From contig JBPOIN010000246.1 in NCBI GenBank assembly GCA_052034445.1, positions 1-11,730 on the forward strand: DNA of 11,730 bases, written 5' to 3'. Positions 8,890 through 11,730 of this stretch are shown in pieces. The notes below the pieces were generated by a model. It was not told where the DNA came from. It worked only from the letters and a program-made list of their open reading frames with translations, and did not search any database. Position numbers and translations under genes: made by a program. This stretch comes from Sterolibacterium sp052034445 (GTDB taxonomy: Bacteria; Pseudomonadota; Gammaproteobacteria; Burkholderiales; Rhodocyclaceae). Within the stretch, counting starts at the first letter, position 1. Each line of letters opens with the position of its first letter.

Positions 8890-8916
8890 ATAAGGGTGGG
8901 TAGGTCTAATTTCAAG
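8890..8916 (-). promoter_or_regulatory. sigma-32 (RpoH) heat-shock promoter of groSL
   Basis: On the minus strand CTTGAAA (8916-8910), a 13-base spacer and CCCTTAT (8896-8890), close to the RpoH consensus CTTGAAA / CCCCATNT. Initiation would fall inside the CIRCE operator about 6-8 bases on. Confidence 0.8.
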
Positions 8917-9068
8917 AGCAGGCCAGCAAACTTCTTTCGCCCACCACCGGAAAGATGTCTGAATTCAGCCGCTGCGTTGCAAACAAAGGCCGACGGGACA
9001 TTGAGCGCACGACCTGGATACACCAATGGCATTCCCAGTGGAGTGCATGGGCGAAAAATCCGGCAGGC

Positions 9069-9077
9069 TGCTAGAAT
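9069..9077 (+). promoter_or_regulatory. Possible extended -10 promoter toward the TetR gene
   Basis: TGCTAGAAT is an extended -10 element, identical over GGCTGCTAGAAT (12 bases) to the one on the minus strand before the response regulator. The -35 position (GGGCGA) is poor. Transcripts would run through the REPIN-like repeat into the repressor gene, a leader of roughly 200 bases. Confidence 0.35.
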
Positions 9078-9116
9078 TTCCGGTTGTCACTCCCTAGCCC
9101 CCCACCTAGGGCAATC

Positions 9117-9259
9117 GCATGCACACAATTCAAATGCCGCGTCAATCATCGCGTAGGTCGGGTTTCAGGTTTCAACCCGAGGGGTGTGAGTCGGGCTGAA
9201 ACCCGACCTGCAGTCTGACCTGCGGCGCGATTGGCGATCAATCAAAATGTGTGCATACG
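9117..9259. repeat. Outer inverted repeat pair bracketing the REPIN
   Basis: CGCATGCACACAATT (9117-9131) is the inverted counterpart of AATGTGTGCATACG (9246-9259). The core ATGCACACA / TGTGTGCAT is perfect over 9 bases, and flanking bases extend the match with single differences. The pair symmetrically brackets the inner repeat. They may be repressor half-sites or ends of a small element. Confidence 0.55.
9153..9211. repeat. REPIN-like inverted pair of REP sequences
   Basis: GTAGGTCGGGTTTCAG (9153-9168) and CTGAAACCCGACCTGC (9196-9211) are inverted copies differing at one base. The head copy carries the GTAG tetranucleotide and a GTCGGG-type imperfect hairpin as in REP elements mobilised by RAYT (TnpA-REP) transposases. 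Each half can also fold on its own (TCGGGTT with AACCCGA at 9158-9180; GTCGGG with CCCGAC at 9190-9207). The transposase is not in this window. Confidence 0.65.
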
Positions 9260-9271
9260 ATAGACTTTGAG

Positions 9272-9289
9272 GGGGTAGGAGACTACCCC
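9272..9289 (+). promoter_or_regulatory. Hairpin enclosing the TetR ribosome binding site
   Basis: A perfect 7-bp stem GGGGTAG / CTACCCC with loop GAGA. The only Shine-Dalgarno-like run before the TetR frame, AGGAG (9277-9281), lies across the stem end and loop, 9 bases before a TTG at 9291. It could modulate translation in the transcript or be a DNA operator. Confidence 0.4.
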
Positions 9290-9290
9290 A

Positions 9291-10022
9291 TTGCCATTCA
9301 TGCGATTGCCCTTCCCTCCGCCTGTCTCGATGACCAATTCCAAATCCAAAACCACCACGGGGAAATCCGAACAGCCGCGCAACCCTCTCTCGCGCGCCCT
9401 GATCCTGCGCGCGGCGCTGGCCATCATCGACAGCGACGGCCTGAACGGGCTGACGGTGCGCAAGTTGTCGGCACGGCTCGGCGTCACGGCCATGGCAATC
9501 TATCGCCACTTCACGAACAAGGCCGCCATCGAACACGAAATGGTCGATCTCGTGGTCGGTGATTATGACGTCATCAATCATGAGGAAGCCGACTGGGCCG
9601 AGTGGATCTGCACGACCTACGCCAAGATGCGCCATGCACTCTGCAACCATCCTGGCGTCATGCCGCTGCTGGACAACTCCTCCTACCAGGGCGGCAATGC
9701 CCTGGCGGTGATGGATCGCATCCTCGCCGAGCTACGCCGCGCCGGCCTCGATGACCGGCAGGCGGCGCAACTCTTTCATACGCTGATGGCCTACATGATC
9801 GGTACGGTCGTGCTCATGAACGAGGACGCGCGTCGCGCCATCGTGACCGGCAAACCGAGCGCCGCCCGGATGACCCGCTCGCGCAAGCTCAGTCTGGAAA
9901 TGGTCTCCCTGCACCCCTTCCCGCACATCGCCGAACTGGCTCCACATCTGGCGCAGGTCGACGAAGAACGCCAGTTCCGCGACAGCCTCATGCAGATCAT
10001 CCGATCCGCGACAACCCGCTGA
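9291..10022 (+). CDS. TetR-family transcriptional repressor
   Basis: Up to 243 residues. The start is ambiguous: TTG at 9291 has AGGAG 9 bases before it, whereas ATG at 9330 (230 residues) gives the more usual N-terminus but has no clear ribosome site. Counted from 9330, a basic leader (1-20) precedes the TetR DNA-binding domain: RALILRAALAIIDSDGLNGL, then the HTH at about 42-61 (TVRKLSARLGVTAMAIYRHF) and TNKAAIEHEMVDLV. The C-terminal part (about 75-225) is all-helical, with the look of the TetR_C ligand-binding/dimerisation class. Known members are dimers that leave their operator on binding a small effector. A palindrome right behind the next promoter is the obvious target, so it probably controls the two genes downstream. 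The ligand is unknown. Confidence 0.9.
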   Translation: MPFMRLPFPPPVSMTNSKSKTTTGKSEQPRNPLSRALILRAALAIIDSDGLNGLTVRKLSARLGVTAMAIYRHFTNKAAIEHEMVDLVVGDYDVINHEEADWAEWICTTYAKMRHALCNHPGVMPLLDNSSYQGGNALAVMDRILAELRRAGLDDRQAAQLFHTLMAYMIGTVVLMNEDARRAIVTGKPSAARMTRSRKLSLEMVSLHPFPHIAELAPHLAQVDEERQFRDSLMQIIRSATTR

Positions 10023-10038
10023 TCCGGATCGTTTTTTT
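10002..10038 (+). terminator. Rho-independent terminator of the TetR gene
   Basis: A 7-bp stem CGATCCG (10002-10008) with CGGATCG (10025-10031), a 16-base loop, followed directly by seven T residues. The stem starts inside the last codons of the repressor gene. The large loop makes it moderate rather than strong. Confidence 0.6.
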
Positions 10039-10089
10039 GCGCAAAGCGCAGCGCCAGGCGCAGTGCCGAAAAAAACCCTGTCACACGCA

Positions 10090-10118
10090 TTGACAGCCTG
10101 AATCTTTTTCATTAAAGT
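10090..10118 (+). promoter_or_regulatory. sigma-70 promoter of the 145-residue protein gene
   Basis: A perfect -35 TTGACA (10090-10095), a 17-base spacer and -10 TAAAGT (10113-10118, four of six matches). Initiation is expected near 10125, giving a leader of about 100 bases to the ATG at 10224. A palindrome immediately downstream suggests repressor control. Confidence 0.8.
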
Positions 10119-10129
10119 CCGCCTCACAC

Positions 10130-10150
10130 GATGTGTACAACGTACACATC
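10130..10150 (+). promoter_or_regulatory. Perfect palindromic operator, probably for the neighbouring TetR repressor
   Basis: Arms GATGTGTAC (10130-10138) and GTACACATC (10142-10150) are exact inverted repeats around AAC. Length and symmetry fit a TetR-family operator. It begins about 5 bases after the predicted transcription start, where a bound dimer would block initiation or early elongation. An ATGTGTGCA half-site with 8 of 9 matches to ATGTGTACA also lies upstream of the TetR gene at 9247-9255. Assignment to this TetR is inferred from proximity. Confidence 0.7.
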
Positions 10151-10223
10151 AAGCAGAGGCAAGGGGAAATCCGGGTGACCTGACCACCTTGTCCATCGAT
10201 TATTCAACATGGAGGAGTTCACT

Positions 10224-10661
10224 ATGAGACTGAGATCCAAAGGTTTGGGCCGTCGCGAAATGGTGATGGATTTTCGCGAATACGAAATCGTCGTCGAGGG
10301 CAATGAACTGGTCGTCGTCGGCATCATCCGCGACCCGGTCAGCTGGGACTTTTCAATCCGTTTCTGCGAAGACGACTATCCGGCCGTGCTCAAGCTGGCC
10401 TTTCATCCGCAAACACTCAAGGCTGTTTTCCGCGCCCTGCTGCATCGCTTCAAGAACCATCATTGGGGCAAGGACCGCACCCAGCATCAGGCGGAAGGGC
10501 AAGAATCGCTGGCCGAAGTGCGCAAGACCGTGCAGGAGCGCGTGAAGAACGCCATTCTGCCTTTCGATGCCCCGACCAAGACCATGCGACGCACGCGCAA
10601 CGGCCTGGTCGCCGTCGAGTCGGCCGCGGATATCGAAGCCGAAATCGAAGCGGCAATGTAA
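10224..10661 (+). CDS. Unrecognised 145-residue protein under the TetR-type operator
   Basis: I do not recognise this family. The start is the ATG at 10224, placed 6 bases after a near-ideal GGAGGAG; an ATG at 10209 would lie on the ribosome site itself. No signal peptide or membrane helix is visible. Residues about 12-60 alternate hydrophobic and charged positions and look like several beta strands (REMVMDFREYEIVVEGNELV, then VVVGIIRDPVSWDFSIRF). Residues 61-80 look helical and end in a His-rich stretch (HRFKNHHWGKD). Residues 85-115 are a charged, probably helical segment (SLAEVRKTVQERVKNAILPF), then a basic patch TMRRTRNG and an acidic helical end. It is probably a soluble cytoplasmic protein. 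It is the first gene after the operator and precedes the FAD oxidoreductase in the same direction, so a partner, binding or regulatory role is possible but not shown. Confidence 0.8.
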   Translation: MRLRSKGLGRREMVMDFREYEIVVEGNELVVVGIIRDPVSWDFSIRFCEDDYPAVLKLAFHPQTLKAVFRALLHRFKNHHWGKDRTQHQAEGQESLAEVRKTVQERVKNAILPFDAPTKTMRRTRNGLVAVESAADIEAEIEAAM

Positions 10662-10683
10662 CACTGCCCATCAGTGGCAGTTG
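10660..10683 (+). promoter_or_regulatory. Short hairpin after the 145-residue protein gene
   Basis: AACACTGCC and GGCAGTTGTT pair across a 7-base loop with one bulged T. It overlaps the stop codon. No T-run follows (ATGCTTGC), so read-through into the oxidoreductase gene is likely. Confidence 0.35.
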
Positions 10684-10726
10684 TTATGCTTGCTGATGTA
10701 ACCCTTCTTTCCTTGCGTTGAACATC

Positions 10727-10745
10727 GCCGCCCCGTCGGGGCGGC
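10727..10745 (+). promoter_or_regulatory. GC-rich hairpin just upstream of the oxidoreductase ribosome site
   Basis: A perfect 8-bp all-G/C stem GCCGCCCC / GGGGCGGC with loop GTC, 5 bases before the GGAG ribosome site (10751-10754). No T-run follows, so it is not a classical terminator. It may mark an mRNA 5' boundary or influence translation. Confidence 0.5.
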
Positions 10746-10759
10746 GCCCTGGAGCTCTC

Positions 10760-11730
10760 ATGAAAAACTACGATGTAATCATCATCGGCGGCGGCATCAA
10801 CGGCCTGACCGTCGGCTGCTATCTGCAAAAGGCCGGTCTCTCGGTCGGCGTCTTCGAGGCGCGCGGCCAATGCGGCGCGCACTGCGACACCATCGAACTG
10901 GGGCGCCCCGGCTTTCTGTTCAACACCCACGCCACCTGGCTGGTGCCGGCGATGAGCCCGGCGATGGCCGACCTTGATCTGGAAAATTTCAACCTCGATC
11001 TGATGGGCACCGACGTGATCTTCGCCATGCCGCACGCCGACGGCACGAACACCGTGCAGGCGCTCGATCCCGGCGCCACCATGGCCAGCGTCGCGCGGCA
11101 TTCCGAGAAGGACGCCGCCCTGCTCGGCAAGATGATGGAATACGCCATGATGAACATGGAGGAGGCGCTGGAGATCAACGGCCAGATGCAGTACGCGCGC
11201 CCCAGCATGGCGCTGGCCGAGCGTATCGCCAAGCTCAACGACGGCTTGTGCAAGCACCTCGGCCTGCCGATTGACGGCGACGATGTCATGCGCATGACCG
11301 GCTTCGAGCTGCTCGAACTGGTCTATGAATCCGAGAAGGTGCGCATGATCCCCGGCACCCTCGGCGAATACACCGGCCAGTGGCCGCTCAACCGCCGCGT
11401 CGCGCCCACCGTGCTGGGTCTCTGCGGCATGAACCCGATGGCCGTGCATACCGCCAAGGGTGGCTCGCACGCGCTGAACCACGCGCTGGTGCGCTGCTTC
11501 GTCAAGCATGGCGGCGAAATCTGGACGACCTGCCCGGTAGCCAAGATCATCGTCGAGAACGGCCGCGCTGTCGGCATCAAGCTGTCGGAAGATGCGGTGA
11601 TGCCGGGCGAGGAAATCCGCGCCAAGAACATCGTCTCCAACCTGTCGCTGACGCCGACCTTCACCAAGCTGCTCGGCGAAGAGGCCATCGGCCCCGACTG
11701 GATGCGCCGCATCAAGTACTTCAACTACGA
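10760..11730 (+). CDS. Phytoene-desaturase-like FAD-dependent oxidoreductase (3' truncated by window edge)
   Basis: The frame is open from the ATG at 10760 (GGAG 5 bases upstream) to the window end: 323 full codons without a stop. The N-terminus is a dinucleotide-binding fold, DVIIIGGGINGLTVGCYL, with Gly10-x-Gly12-x-x-Gly15 and the ribose-binding acidic residue Glu33 (VGVFEARG). The later segment AKNIVSNLSLTPTFTKLLGE (about 293-312) fits the second conserved block of the COG1233 family, where an 'ivSN' strand returns to the FAD fold. No signal peptide is present. Known relatives desaturate or isomerise carotenoids and other hydrophobic polyprenoid, terpenoid or lipid substrates; the substrate here cannot be told from the sequence. 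The gene follows the 145-residue protein by 98 bases in the same direction and may share its repressor-controlled promoter. No carotenoid synthesis gene is in the window. Confidence 0.85.
   Translation, partial: MKNYDVIIIGGGINGLTVGCYLQKAGLSVGVFEARGQCGAHCDTIELGRPGFLFNTHATWLVPAMSPAMADLDLENFNLDLMGTDVIFAMPHADGTNTVQALDPGATMASVARHSEKDAALLGKMMEYAMMNMEEALEINGQMQYARPSMALAERIAKLNDGLCKHLGLPIDGDDVMRMTGFELLELVYESEKVRMIPGTLGEYTGQWPLNRRVAPTVLGLCGMNPMAVHTAKGGSHALNHALVRCFVKHGGEIWTTCPVAKIIVENGRAVGIKLSEDAVMPGEEIRAKNIVSNLSLTPTFTKLLGEEAIGPDWMRRIKYFNY

Larger units (their letters stand above)
8917..9290 (+). other. Intergenic region without a gene
   Basis: This divergent spacer between groS and the TetR gene contains no reading frame I can support. 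It holds an extended -10-like TGCTAGAAT (9069-9077), a 6-bp hairpin CCCTAG/CTAGGG (9092-9111), a REPIN-like pair (9153-9211), an outer inverted repeat (9117-9259) and a hairpin beside the TetR start (9272-9289). The stretch 8917-9060 shows nothing recognisable. Confidence 0.6.

Noticed and set aside
10487..11509. 340-codon minus-strand frame over the FAD oxidoreductase
   Set aside because: It is the shadow of a clear Rossmann-type flavoprotein on the + strand, with no domain of its own.

Overview
The window reads as a high-GC chromosomal segment of a betaproteobacterium, plausibly near Rhodocyclales/Nitrosomonadales. That placement is inferred from the protein flavour, a groESL operon with both a sigma-32-type promoter and a CIRCE/HrcA operator, an ActP-type symporter with DUF485/DUF4212 partners, and a TctDE-like two-component system. 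No 16S or other decisive marker is present.

Layout. (1) 1-1428, + strand: two translationally coupled ParB/RepB-type partition genes. The first is cut by the window edge. They resemble the ParB pairs carried by integrated or plasmid-like elements. (2) 1429-1771: the end of that block, then a minus-strand tRNA-Phe(GAA) with its own strong promoter and terminator. (3) 1772-6595, minus strand: a co-directional block, in transcription order response regulator, TctE-like histidine kinase, DUF4212 small membrane protein, DUF485 small membrane protein and a 634-residue ActP-like sodium:solute symporter, closed by a strong terminator. The kinase overlaps both the regulator gene and the DUF4212 gene, so sensing and transport genes are physically coupled. 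(4) 6711-8916, minus strand: groS-groL with a perfect CIRCE, a heat-shock promoter and a terminator. (5) 8917-9290: an intergenic region with no gene. It holds a REPIN-like inverted repeat pair, an outer inverted repeat, small hairpins and a possible extended -10 promoter. (6) 9291-11730, + strand: a TetR-family repressor with a terminator, then a TTGACA-N17-TAAAGT promoter followed at once by a perfect 9-3-9 palindrome (probable repressor operator), then an unrecognised 145-residue protein and the first 323 codons of a phytoene-desaturase-like FAD oxidoreductase that runs off the window.

How the genes fit together. The two-component system probably controls the carboxylate symporter encoded with it. 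GroES/GroEL is the housekeeping chaperonin. The TetR, 145-residue protein and FAD oxidoreductase look like a small inducible unit of unknown substrate, and this is the part least explained by known families. The partition genes look like the end of an accessory element next to tRNA-Phe, but no recombinase or attachment repeat is visible in the window.
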